This document shows positions 31,695 to 39,748 of a stretch of 43,586 nucleotides of DNA, piece by piece; positions within the stretch are counted from its first letter, which is position 1; each line of letters opens with the position of its first letter. The notes under the pieces are model-generated. The model saw only the letters and a list, made by a program, of their open reading frames with translations. It made no database searches and had not been told where the DNA came from. The position numbers and the translations under genes are program-made. The stretch comes from CAZHTS01 sp964535315. Its GTDB lineage: Bacteria > Chloroflexota > Anaerolineae > Anaerolineales > Anaerolineaceae. The stretch spans positions 1 to 43,586 of the forward strand of contig CAZHTS010000039.1 in assembly GCA_964535315.1 (NCBI GenBank). The letters run 5' to 3'.

Positions 31695-33413
31695 CTAGCG
31701 GGAAGGGGGGGAGAACAGGGCGGGCCACAGGCGCAGGGCGCTGAGCACGGCTGAGGCGGCGGTCTGGCCCAGGCCACACAGTGAGGCGTCGGTCATTGTC
31801 TGGCCTACGTCTTGCAGGCGGGCAATATCTTCTGCTTGCACCGCGCCGCGCTGCAGGCGCTGGATGATTTCGTACTGGCGTTGGGTGCCGATCTGGCAGG
31901 GGTAGCATTTTCCACACGATTCTTCGGCGAAGAAATGCGCCAGGCGCAGGAGCACATCGCGCAGATCGCGGCTGTCGTCAAAGACGGTGATCACGCCGGA
32001 GCCAAGCGGCAGGCCGGCGGCGCGCAGGTCTTCAAACGACAGGCGCACGTCCAGTTCTCTGGCGGTTGCAAAAGCACCGGCGGCGCCGCCAAACAGGGCG
32101 GCCTGCAAACTTCGGCCGGGTCGCAACCCGCCGGCCAGATCGAGCAAAAGGTGACGGATGCTGACGCCAAAAGGCACTTCGTATAGCCCAGGGCGGGTAA
32201 CGTCTCCTGAGACACAAAAGAGTTTGGGCCCGGGTGATTTCTCCGTGCCGATCTGACGGTAAGCGGCCGCCCCTTGCGTCAGGATGAGCGGTACATTGGC
32301 CAGCGTTTCGACGTTGTTGATGGCGGTCGGGCGGCCGAATAGACCGTGTGTGGTTGGGAAGGGCGGTTTGGAACGGGGAAACCCGCGTTTGCCTTCAATC
32401 GACTCGAATTGCGCCGTTTCTTCTCCGCAGATATAGGCGCCGGCGCCGCGCCGAAGTTCCAGTTCGAAAGAGAATTGGGTGGACAGAATTTGTGCGCCAA
32501 AATAGCCGGCCTGACGGGCTTCTTCCAGGGCGCCTTGCAGAGTCTGAAAGGCGCGGTGATATTCGCCGCGCACGTAGATATAGCCGCGGGTTGCGCCCGA
32601 GGCGTAGGCGCCGATCAGGATGCCCTCCAGCACGCGATGCGGATCATCTTCCATCAGGACGCGATCTTTGAAGGTGCCCGGTTCGGCCTCGTCGGCGTTA
32701 CACACAATATATTTTGGCTGCCCTGCGGCCTGCGCCACGCCTTCCCATTTTAATGCGGTTGGAAAGGCCGCACCGCCGCGCCCGACCAGACCGGCGGCTT
32801 TGATTTCGGCGATCACCCCGGCCGGGGTCATCTGTAGTGCTTTGCGCAGGCCCTGGTATCCACCGTTCTGTTCGTATGCGCTCAGGCCGGTGACACGCCC
32901 TTGACCACAGTTGGCAGTTAACAGGGAGATATCCCCGCCCAGGATGGTGTGAGGGCGTTTGCCCTTGCCTGCCACCAGGTCTTCCCACGTTTGAACGTCG
33001 GCGCGAGCGACGGCGGCGCCCTGGATGAGCAGGGCCGGGGCGTGTTCGCACAGCCCCAGGCAGGGCGCCCGTTCGAGGGTCACCGAACTTCCACCGTCCT
33101 GCTGGCGTTCAAGCCTGTGGGTCATCATTTTGAGCACATTTTCTGATCCGGCCATGGCGCAGGCCGGGTCGTTGCAGACGTGAATGATGGTTTTGCCTAC
33201 CGGGTAGCGATAGAATAGCGCATAGAAATCAATCACGCCGTATACTTCTGCCAGCGGAACGTTCAGGGTCTGCGCTACAACTGCTGCAACCGGCTCGGGA
33301 AGATAACCGTACATTTCCTGGGCGGCATGCAGGGCAGGGAGCAGGGCCGTGCGCCCCTGAGGGGCCATCCTGCTTAAGACAACGTGCAAGGGGGTCAGGT
33401 CGAGTTCGGTCAT
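31695..33413 (-). CDS. NuoE-NuoF fusion, NAD(H)-binding flavin subunit of the formate dehydrogenase
   Basis: The 572-residue protein joins a NuoE-like [2Fe-2S] domain (about 1-150, ligands in CNDPAC and CLGLC) to a NuoF-like domain. The latter has the FMN/NAD site GRGGAAFPTALKW, CNADEAEPGTFKDR and a [4Fe-4S] motif ESCGKCYPCQIGT with a distal Cys in SLCGLG. It is the diaphorase part that moves electrons between NAD(H) and the iron-sulfur chain, as FdsBG or HoxF does. I chose MTELDL at 33413, with GGAG seven bases upstream; an in-frame ATG at 33431 would add six residues. It is the first gene of the operon. Confidence 0.9.
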   Translation of the reverse strand: MTELDLTPLHVVLSRMAPQGRTALLPALHAAQEMYGYLPEPVAAVVAQTLNVPLAEVYGVIDFYALFYRYPVGKTIIHVCNDPACAMAGSENVLKMMTHRLERQQDGGSSVTLERAPCLGLCEHAPALLIQGAAVARADVQTWEDLVAGKGKRPHTILGGDISLLTANCGQGRVTGLSAYEQNGGYQGLRKALQMTPAGVIAEIKAAGLVGRGGAAFPTALKWEGVAQAAGQPKYIVCNADEAEPGTFKDRVLMEDDPHRVLEGILIGAYASGATRGYIYVRGEYHRAFQTLQGALEEARQAGYFGAQILSTQFSFELELRRGAGAYICGEETAQFESIEGKRGFPRSKPPFPTTHGLFGRPTAINNVETLANVPLILTQGAAAYRQIGTEKSPGPKLFCVSGDVTRPGLYEVPFGVSIRHLLLDLAGGLRPGRSLQAALFGGAAGAFATARELDVRLSFEDLRAAGLPLGSGVITVFDDSRDLRDVLLRLAHFFAEESCGKCYPCQIGTQRQYEIIQRLQRGAVQAEDIARLQDVGQTMTDASLCGLGQTAASAVLSALRLWPALFSPPSR

Positions 33414-33436
33414 GAGGGTCTCCGCAACCATTTCTG

Positions 33437-33455
33437 ATCAACCAAAAATCAACCA
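33437..33455. promoter_or_regulatory. Direct repeat in the fdh-mobA intergenic region
   Basis: ATCAACCA occurs at 33437-33444 and again at 33448-33455, one helical turn (11 bp) apart, between the fdh start codon and the shared -10 region. It could be a two-site operator. No known family is matched. Confidence 0.35.
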
Positions 33456-33462
33456 ATTCCAG

Positions 33463-33496
33463 GTATAATTATACACATTATGCTGACCATTGTCAT
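33463..33496. promoter_or_regulatory. Overlapping divergent promoters of mobA (+) and formate dehydrogenase (-)
   Basis: GTATAATTATAC at 33463-33474 is a perfect 12-bp palindrome that gives TATAAT on both strands (33464-33469 plus, 33468-33473 minus). The minus promoter also has ATGACA (33491-33496, inside mobA) with 17-bp spacing. The plus start would be near 33476, four bases before the mobA ATG. RNA polymerase cannot occupy both directions at once. Confidence 0.65.
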
Positions 33497-34085
33497 CCAG
33501 GCGGGTGGTGAATCGCGTCGGATGGGGCAGAATAAGGCGTTGGTACCTTTCTTGGGGCGCCCCTTGATCGAGCGGGTGATTGGCCGCCTGGCGCCGCTGG
33601 CGGACGAATTGGTGTTGACCAGCAATGAACCTGAAAGACTGGCCTATCTGGGGCTTCCCATCTTTGCCGATATCTATCCGGGACGCGGCGCGCTGGGGGG
33701 GCTGTATACGGCGCTGGCGGTAGCCACGCAGGCGATGGTGGCAGTGGTGGCCTGTGATATGCCTTTTGTCAACCGGGATGTGTTGGCGGTGGAATTATCG
33801 TTGTTGATGAGCAGCGGCGCGGATGTGGTTATCCCCGACTCGGGGGAGGGCCCCGAGCCGCTGCACGCTATTTATCGCCGCCGCACCTGTTTGCCGGCGG
33901 TGGCGGCGGCCCTGTCTGAGGATAGAAAGCGGCTCATTTCCTGGTTCCCGGCGGTACGGGTGGTGGAAATGCCGGTGGATGCAGTGCGCGACCTGGACGA
34001 GCACCTGCTGACTTTCCTGAACGTGAACACGCCCGAAGATCTGCTTCAGGCGGAGGCCCTGGCGCAGCGATATGAGGCCGGGTAA
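33480..34085 (+). CDS. mobA: Molybdenum cofactor guanylyltransferase
   Basis: The 201-residue nucleotidyltransferase attaches GMP to molybdopterin to give the dinucleotide cofactor used by DMSO-reductase family enzymes such as formate dehydrogenase. The GTP-binding motif GGESRRMGQNKA is at 9-20, followed by DIYPGRGALGGLYTAL and the Mg-binding VACDMPF. LNVNTPEDL at the end is typical of MobA. No ribosome binding site precedes the ATG, and the TATAAT ends 10 bases before it, so translation is probably leaderless. The close relative MocA (cytidylyl transfer, for xanthine-dehydrogenase types) is the alternative. Confidence 0.88.
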   Translation: MLTIVIQAGGESRRMGQNKALVPFLGRPLIERVIGRLAPLADELVLTSNEPERLAYLGLPIFADIYPGRGALGGLYTALAVATQAMVAVVACDMPFVNRDVLAVELSLLMSSGADVVIPDSGEGPEPLHAIYRRRTCLPAVAAALSEDRKRLISWFPAVRVVEMPVDAVRDLDEHLLTFLNVNTPEDLLQAEALAQRYEAG

Positions 34086-34153
34086 GAAGAACCGGAGCCA
34101 ATTTCGTTCAGAAGGGCAAAATTGCGGTAGAATTCGGGCGATAGATCGCGGCT

Positions 34154-35197
34154 ATGATCAAAAACGTAATCAGTGCATTCTTCCTGTTGCTGATCGCAGG
34201 GCTGGCAGCGTGTAACTTACCGGTTCAGCAAAACCTGACGGTTGGCGCAGATGCAACCCAGGTTGTTGAGACCCTTCAAGCTATTCGCCTGACCCAAACG
34301 GCCCTGACGGCAGCTACCACCCCCGCTCCGATTTTTACTCCGCGGCCGGTGGTTACTTTTACGCCCGGATCGGTGGTCAGCGTGCCCACGCCGGTGCCGC
34401 CGGCGGCAACGCGCCCTGCCGATGCACCGCCGTGCGACCGGGCGGCGTCGGGAAAGCCTCTGGATATCAGCATCCCGGATGACACTGTGTTGCAGCCCGG
34501 TCAGTCGTTTTCAAAGACCTGGCGTCTGGTGAACGTGGGCGAATGTGCCTGGTCGCGCGAATACGCGGTGGTGTGGTTTTCCGGTGAGGTGTTGGGTGGC
34601 ACTCGCCAACAGTATCTGAATTCAGCCGTCAAGCCAGGCCAATCGGTGGATATTACCGTAGACATGGTCGCACCGCAGGCGCCCGGTTTGCATCAGAGCA
34701 ACTGGAAGCTGCGCAATGCGGAAGGTAAATTGTTTGGGATTGGGCCGGCTGGCGATGCGCCGTTCTGGGTGCGGATTTATGTCGCCTCGGCAAACACCGC
34801 CACGCCCACAGCTACGCCGGTGGGTACGGCCACCCCGGTGGTGCAGGCTTCGGGGCTGTTGGGGTTGTTGCCCGGTCAGGCGGTCGATCTGGACAGCGGT
34901 TCGGTCGGGACAGGGGCGAACGACGATTTACGCTTTGAGAGTAACGAAGAAGGAACGCTCGAGCTGCTCTTTTTGGATAACGCCGGCCTGGCGATGGTTA
35001 ACAGCCAGTCTCCCTCCCTGGCGGATTGTGAACAATTGTCCACGGACTCGCAGCAGGTTTTGCTTCAGGCGGGCATGGAGGGTACGACTTTTTGTTATAC
35101 CACCGCTCAGGGGCAAATCGGCTATGCCCGGGTGGTATTGATCAGCCTTGACCCGGGTGCGGTTAATTTGCGCTTTGTCACCTGGGCGGCGCGCTGA
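34154..35197 (+). CDS. Lipoprotein with an NBR1-Ig-like domain
   Basis: The 347-residue product has a lipoprotein signal (lipobox LAAC, Cys20), a Thr/Pro-rich linker with TPAPIFTPRPVVTFTPG-like repeats, an NBR1-Ig-like domain at about 100-210 (LQPGQSFSKTWRLVNVGECAW, cited as GQSFSKTWRLVNVG, and PGLHQSNWKLRN), a second Thr/Pro linker and a C-terminal beta-rich domain with two Cys (about 295 and 315). NBR1-Ig domains are common in Chloroflexota cell-surface proteins and probably mediate protein binding. A TAGAAT at 34128-34133 could be its -10. The ABC exporter genes start 24 bases downstream and may be cotranscribed. Confidence 0.8.
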   Translation: MIKNVISAFFLLLIAGLAACNLPVQQNLTVGADATQVVETLQAIRLTQTALTAATTPAPIFTPRPVVTFTPGSVVSVPTPVPPAATRPADAPPCDRAASGKPLDISIPDDTVLQPGQSFSKTWRLVNVGECAWSREYAVVWFSGEVLGGTRQQYLNSAVKPGQSVDITVDMVAPQAPGLHQSNWKLRNAEGKLFGIGPAGDAPFWVRIYVASANTATPTATPVGTATPVVQASGLLGLLPGQAVDLDSGSVGTGANDDLRFESNEEGTLELLFLDNAGLAMVNSQSPSLADCEQLSTDSQQVLLQAGMEGTTFCYTTAQGQIGYARVVLISLDPGAVNLRFVTWAAR

Positions 35198-35221
35198 CGC
35201 TCAGCGCTCCAGGTATGGGGT

Positions 35222-36055
35222 ATGGGCGTCATGGAGAGGGTCGGTAAGGACTTTCTGGCATCCATCCGCTTATTCTGGCGGGTGTTTCGGCTCTCGTTGC
35301 GCATGCAGCTTACCTACCGTACGGCGATTATTGCCGGGTTGGTCACCAATGTGTGTTTTGGGCTGCTCCGGGCGGCTTTTTTTACGGCGTTATACGCCGG
35401 GCGCAACGACCTGAGCGGTCTATCGTTGCCCGAAGCGTTGACCTTTGTGGCGTTTTCACAGGCGCTGATCGCTTTCCTGGCGTTATTCAGCTGGAGCGAT
35501 CTGATGCAGACGGTTTATAGTGGTAGTATTGCCACCGACCTGCTCAAGCCGCAGCGTTTATTTTCGTTCTGGATGGCGCGCGAGGCGGGGCGCGGGTTGG
35601 TAAACCTTTTCGGGCGCGGGGTGATTCTGCTTGTGCTGTACGCACCGTTTTACCCTCTGGTTCTGCCAACGCGCCCCGGGCAGTGGTTGGCAGTGTGTGT
35701 GGCCCTGTCGTTGGCCTGGCTGGTTAGTTTTGCCTGGCGTTTTCTGGTCAATCTATCGGCTTTTTGGACGCCCGAAGCGCGCGGTGTGATTCGCCTGGGT
35801 ATGACGGCCACGCTGATGCTATCCGGTTTTTACATGCCGCTTCATCTGTTGCCGGACTGGTTTCAGCGCCTGGCGGCGTTAACGCCCTTCCCGGCGATGA
35901 TCCAGTTACCGCTGGATGTGTTCCTGGGGCGGCTGGAGGGTGGCGTCTTGCTCCGGACGTTTGCGTTTCAGGCGCTCTGGTTCCTGATCTTGATGCTGTT
36001 GGCCGAACTGGTGTTGCGTCTTGGGGTTCGCCGGCTGGTGATTCAGGGAGGTTAG
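35222..36055 (+). CDS. ABC-2 type transporter permease (DUF990-like), first subunit
   Basis: The 277-residue membrane protein has about six hydrophobic segments. The pattern YSGSIATDLLKPQRLFSFW and LLPDWFQRLAALTPFPAMIQLPLDVFLG, cited as TPFPAMIQLP, fits the DUF990 ABC-2 permeases that work as pairs with one ATPase. Start at 35222 or the next ATG at 35231; neither has a strong ribosome binding site. The next permease starts one base after the stop, so translation is coupled. Substrate is unknown; such systems often export lipids, peptides or drugs. Confidence 0.82.
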   Translation: MGVMERVGKDFLASIRLFWRVFRLSLRMQLTYRTAIIAGLVTNVCFGLLRAAFFTALYAGRNDLSGLSLPEALTFVAFSQALIAFLALFSWSDLMQTVYSGSIATDLLKPQRLFSFWMAREAGRGLVNLFGRGVILLVLYAPFYPLVLPTRPGQWLAVCVALSLAWLVSFAWRFLVNLSAFWTPEARGVIRLGMTATLMLSGFYMPLHLLPDWFQRLAALTPFPAMIQLPLDVFLGRLEGGVLLRTFAFQALWFLILMLLAELVLRLGVRRLVIQGG

Positions 36056-36056
36056 G

Positions 36057-36863
36057 GTGCAGGCCATTCGTATCTACCTGCGTTTACAGGCGGTCAATAT
36101 TCGCTCGCAGTTGCAGTATCGCGCTTCGCTGGCGATGGACATCCTCTCGACCATGTTGTTGAGCACTTCTTATTTCTTGCCGTTGGGGTTGGTCATCCAG
36201 CGTTTTGGAAATGTTGCCGGCTGGAATCTGGGGCAGATTGCCTTTCTGGCGGGGATGGCCGAGTTGAGTTTTGGCGTCATGGATATGTTTTTCAGCGGCT
36301 TTGACCCCGACGTTTTCAGCCCGATGGTGCGGTTGGGACGTTTTGATCAGATGCTGCTGCGACCGATCAATATCACCTTACAGGTGCTTGGTTCGCAGTT
36401 TATTCTGCGCCGCCTGGGGCGTATCCTGGAAGGGGCGACCATTCTGGCAATTAGCTTCTTCCTGACCGATATTCACTGGACGATTGGCAGGGTGGTGTAT
36501 CTACCGCTGGTGTTGATCAGCCAGATTGTGGCGATGGGCGCCATTTTTATTGCCGGGTCGACGCTGATTTTTTGGACGGTGCAGCCGATCGAGGCGGTGA
36601 ACATTCTCACCTACGGCGGCAATGAGTTGATGACCTACCCCATGAGCATCTACCCGGCCCCGCTGCGGCGTTTCTTCACTTATGTGATACCGTTTGCCTT
36701 TATGAATTATTACCCGGCCCTGTATTTTCTGGGAAAACCCGACCCGTTGGGTCTGCCGTGGTTTGCGCCGTTTATGGCGCCGTTTGTGGCGCTGGTGATG
36801 TTATGGCTGGCGCTGCGCTTTTGGGCGTTTGGGGTGCGTTCGTATCAAAGCACCGGGAGTTAG
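36057..36863 (+). CDS. ABC-2 type transporter permease (DUF990-like), second subunit
   Basis: The 268-residue membrane protein has about six hydrophobic segments and shares the layout of its upstream neighbour. Landmarks are PMVRLGRFDQMLLRPINITLQ, cited as RLGRFDQMLLRPINI, and YPMSIYPAPLRRFFTYVIPFAFMNYYP, cited as YPAPLRRFFTYVIPFAF. The GTG start at 36057 has GGGAGG about nine bases upstream. The ATPase gene follows after four bases. Confidence 0.82.
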   Translation: MQAIRIYLRLQAVNIRSQLQYRASLAMDILSTMLLSTSYFLPLGLVIQRFGNVAGWNLGQIAFLAGMAELSFGVMDMFFSGFDPDVFSPMVRLGRFDQMLLRPINITLQVLGSQFILRRLGRILEGATILAISFFLTDIHWTIGRVVYLPLVLISQIVAMGAIFIAGSTLIFWTVQPIEAVNILTYGGNELMTYPMSIYPAPLRRFFTYVIPFAFMNYYPALYFLGKPDPLGLPWFAPFMAPFVALVMLWLALRFWAFGVRSYQSTGS

Positions 36864-36867
36864 CGGT

Positions 36868-37881
36868 ATGGCAAGTGTCATTCGTGTAGATAATTTGCGC
36901 AAGACTTTTCGCGTGGCGCGGCGACAGCCGGGCGCCTGGGGGGCGGTGCGTCATCTGCTGGCGCCCGGCTATCAAGAGGTGCATGCGGTGGAGGGGGTAA
37001 CGTTCTCGATGGAGGCGGGCGAAATGGTCGGATACCTGGGGCCCAACGGGGCGGGCAAGTCTACGACGATCAAGATGTTGACCGGTCTGTTGGTGCCCAG
37101 CGCCGGTGAGTTGTGGGTGGATGGCTGCCTGCCCTGGCGAGAGCGTACCCGCTATGTGCGCCGCATCGGGGCGGTGTTTGGCCAGCGCACCACCCTGTGG
37201 TGGGATTTGCCGGTGATCGACTCTTTCGAACTGGTGCAGGTGATGTATCGCATCCCCCCCGAGCGTTATCGCCGCAATCTGGACGCCTTCCGCCAACTGC
37301 TTGACCTGGATGCTTTTTTGAATACGCCGGTGCGTTCGCTTTCGTTGGGCCAGCGGATGCGCGCCGACCTGTGCGCGGCGTTGCTGCACGAACCGCGCCT
37401 GGTCTTTTTAGATGAGCCAACCATTGGCCTGGATGTGGTTGCCAGGGAACGTATCCGCCAGTTCATCCAGTATATCCACCAGCAAAATGGGACGACGATT
37501 GTGCTGACCACCCACGATCTGGCGGATGTGGAGCGGCTGTGTGAGCGGGTGATGATTCTGGATCAGGGCCGGTTGTTGTATGATGGCCGGCTGGGCGCTT
37601 TGGTGGAGCGTTTTGAGGACTGTCACCGCCTGGTGGTGACGTTTGCCGGGCCGGTGGTGGATGCCAACCTGCCGGGGCTGCCGCCGCCCGAGCGCCAGGG
37701 GGACAAGGCGGTCTATCGTTTTGACCCGCGGCAGACGAGCGCGACTGAGATCATCCAGGGGGTATTGTCCCGTTTTCGTATCACCGATTTTGAAGTACAG
37801 CGTCCGGAACTGGAGGAGACCATCCGGCGCATCTACGAAGAGAAATTGCTGCAAATAGATTGTAATGAGCACTCCGGTTGA
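36868..37881 (+). CDS. ABC transporter ATP-binding protein of the ABC-2 exporter
   Basis: The 337-residue ATPase has Walker A GPNGAGKST, Q-loop FGQRTTLWW, signature LSLGQRMRADL, Walker B LVFLDEPTIGLD and switch His in VLTTHDLADV. A C-terminal domain of about 95 residues after the nucleotide-binding domain resembles that of NatA/DrrA type ATPases. The start MASVIRV at 36868 has GGGAG nine bases upstream; the open frame extends further into the permease gene but that part is not homologous. It completes a three-gene exporter. Confidence 0.88.
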   Translation: MASVIRVDNLRKTFRVARRQPGAWGAVRHLLAPGYQEVHAVEGVTFSMEAGEMVGYLGPNGAGKSTTIKMLTGLLVPSAGELWVDGCLPWRERTRYVRRIGAVFGQRTTLWWDLPVIDSFELVQVMYRIPPERYRRNLDAFRQLLDLDAFLNTPVRSLSLGQRMRADLCAALLHEPRLVFLDEPTIGLDVVARERIRQFIQYIHQQNGTTIVLTTHDLADVERLCERVMILDQGRLLYDGRLGALVERFEDCHRLVVTFAGPVVDANLPGLPPPERQGDKAVYRFDPRQTSATEIIQGVLSRFRITDFEVQRPELEETIRRIYEEKLLQIDCNEHSG

Positions 37882-37904
37882 CCAAAATGTCCGCTCGTTA
37901 TAAA
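37878..37904 (+). promoter_or_regulatory. dinB promoter
   Basis: TTGACC (37878-37883, overlapping the stop codon of the previous gene), a 15-bp spacer and TATAAA (37899-37904) predict a start near 37911, two bases before the dinB ATG. No ribosome binding site is present. No LexA-type box is recognised. Confidence 0.55.
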
Positions 37905-37912
37905 CTGATACT

Positions 37913-39091
37913 ATGAATCGCAAGATTTTGCATCTTGATCTGGATGCATTTTTTTGCGCCGTGGAGGAACTGCGCAGACCTGAACTGTGCGGCAAGCCGT
38001 TTGCGGTGGGGGGGCGACCGGATGAGCGCGGCGTGGTATCCTCTTGCTCGTATCCGGCGCGGCGCTGTGGGGTGCATTCGGCCATGCCGATGGTGCGGGC
38101 GGTGCGCATCTGTCCGGAACTGGTGATCGTGTCGCCCGATCATGCCCGCTATGCCCAGGCTTCTGAGGAGGTGATGGCCTATTTGCGCAGCCTATCGCCG
38201 TTGGTTGAACAGGTGTCGGTGGACGAGGCTTTTCTGGATTTGAGCGATCTGCCTCAATCGGGTGAGGAACTGGCGCGTCAGATCCAGGCGGAGATTGGCG
38301 AGCGTTTTCACCTGCCCTGTTCGGCGGGGGTGGCGACCAATAAGCTGGTCGCCAAGATTGCTACAGATGAGGGCAAGGGGCGGCATAAAGGGGACACGCC
38401 GCCGTGCGCCGTGCAGGTGGTGGCGCCGGGTGAGGAAGCGGCTTTTCTGGCTCCGTTGCCGGTGATGGCTTTGTGGGGGGTGGGGCCGAAGACGTCTGAA
38501 GCTTTACAACGGCTTGGATTGTATACCATTGCGGATCTGGCGGCGGCTCCCGAGAGCACGCTGGTGGCGCAGTTTGGCAAGAACGGCCACGACCTGTCCC
38601 GGCACGCGCGTGGGCTGGATCCATCGCCGGTGACGCCGTTTCATGAGCTCAAGTCGATCAGTCAGGAGATTACCTTTGAGCGGGACGTGGCCGACCCGGA
38701 AAAGCTGCGTCTGTGCCTGCGTGAAATGGTTGAGGCGGTGGCGTATCGTTTGCGCCAGGAGGGTTTGTGCGCCAGCACGGTGCGGGTCAAGGTGCGCTGG
38801 CCGGATTTTAGTTTGCAGACCCGCCAGCATACCCTGGACGAGGCGGTAGATCAGGATGGAGTGATTTATGCGCTGGCGTTGTCGCTCTTCGATCATTTGT
38901 GGGAACGCGGCCGCCCGGTGCGCCTGTTGGGGGTGGGTGTCAGTGGGTTGGGGCAGCCGGTACGGCAGTTGAGTTTATGGGAAACGCCCTCGGATAAAGA
39001 GCGTCGTTTAAACGAGGCGGTGGACGATTTGCGTCAGCGATTTGGCGCAGGGGTGGTGCTGCGTGGCCGGTCGGCCGGCAAGGAAGAATAA
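37913..39091 (+). CDS. dinB: DNA polymerase IV (Y-family)
   Basis: The 392-residue translesion polymerase has the catalytic acidic residues Asp9 in HLDLDAFF and Asp104-Glu105 in SVDEAFLD, and SYPARRCGVHSAMPM as the finger region. The helix-hairpin-helix thumb VMALWGVGPKTSEALQRLG and the little-finger domain follow. QLSLW near the C-terminus is a beta-clamp binding motif. The length is normal. Translation is probably leaderless. A membrane protein gene follows after 21 bases. Confidence 0.92.
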   Translation: MNRKILHLDLDAFFCAVEELRRPELCGKPFAVGGRPDERGVVSSCSYPARRCGVHSAMPMVRAVRICPELVIVSPDHARYAQASEEVMAYLRSLSPLVEQVSVDEAFLDLSDLPQSGEELARQIQAEIGERFHLPCSAGVATNKLVAKIATDEGKGRHKGDTPPCAVQVVAPGEEAAFLAPLPVMALWGVGPKTSEALQRLGLYTIADLAAAPESTLVAQFGKNGHDLSRHARGLDPSPVTPFHELKSISQEITFERDVADPEKLRLCLREMVEAVAYRLRQEGLCASTVRVKVRWPDFSLQTRQHTLDEAVDQDGVIYALALSLFDHLWERGRPVRLLGVGVSGLGQPVRQLSLWETPSDKERRLNEAVDDLRQRFGAGVVLRGRSAGKEE

Positions 39092-39112
39092 ATTCTTAGC
39101 AGGGAGGCCTTA

Positions 39113-39748
39113 ATGACCTGGAAAGAAGATTTTTATAGCAAGTGCGTGGATGGGGTGGTGGCCTCGCTGGTGTTGGTATTGTTGATGTTGGTCGTGGCGT
39201 TATTACAAACCCCGGTGTATATGGGCCTGGGGCGGCCGGGAATGTTGATATTTGTGGTGGCGGTTATTGCGTTCGTTGCGTACAGCCTGGAGCACGCCAT
39301 GTTGAACCGCTTTACCGAAGCCACCCGCCTGTGGTGGGGGATGGTGGGGGGCATCCTGGCGTGGGCGGTGACCAGTATGGCGAACAAGCTGGGCAACATG
39401 CGCCTGACCGGGGCGGCGGCGATGATCCTGTTTCTGATGCTGGCGCTGGTGGCGGCTTCTCTTTGGCGGCGGGTGCTGCCGTTGGGGGTACGTTATTTCG
39501 CCCTGGCGTACGGATTGAACTGGGTGGCGCAATTTGTATTGGAGAGCGAGCGGGTTCTTGCGGTCTTATCACCGGCAATTTTCTTGATGTATCGCCTGCT
39601 GGGGTATCTGGCGATTGTGGCCGGCTTTGTGGCGTTGGTGTGGATCTTTTTCCGTTCGCAAAGCCGCTTACAGCGTCTCAAGGCCGCTTTGTGGATATGG
39701 TTCTTCACGGTAGTGGCCCTGTATATTTTCTGGGGGCGTTTCCTCTAG
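39113..39748 (+). CDS. Multi-pass membrane protein of unknown function
   Basis: The 211-residue product has six or seven hydrophobic segments (about 15-35, 41-60, 72-88, 98-116, 122-140, 145-172 and 188-207) and few charged residues. I recognise no family. AGGGAGG before the ATG marks the start. It lies 21 bases after dinB, so it is likely cotranscribed. Its stop codon overlaps the stop codon of the convergent glycosyltransferase gene. Confidence 0.7.
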   Translation: MTWKEDFYSKCVDGVVASLVLVLLMLVVALLQTPVYMGLGRPGMLIFVVAVIAFVAYSLEHAMLNRFTEATRLWWGMVGGILAWAVTSMANKLGNMRLTGAAAMILFLMLALVAASLWRRVLPLGVRYFALAYGLNWVAQFVLESERVLAVLSPAIFLMYRLLGYLAIVAGFVALVWIFFRSQSRLQRLKAALWIWFFTVVALYIFWGRFL

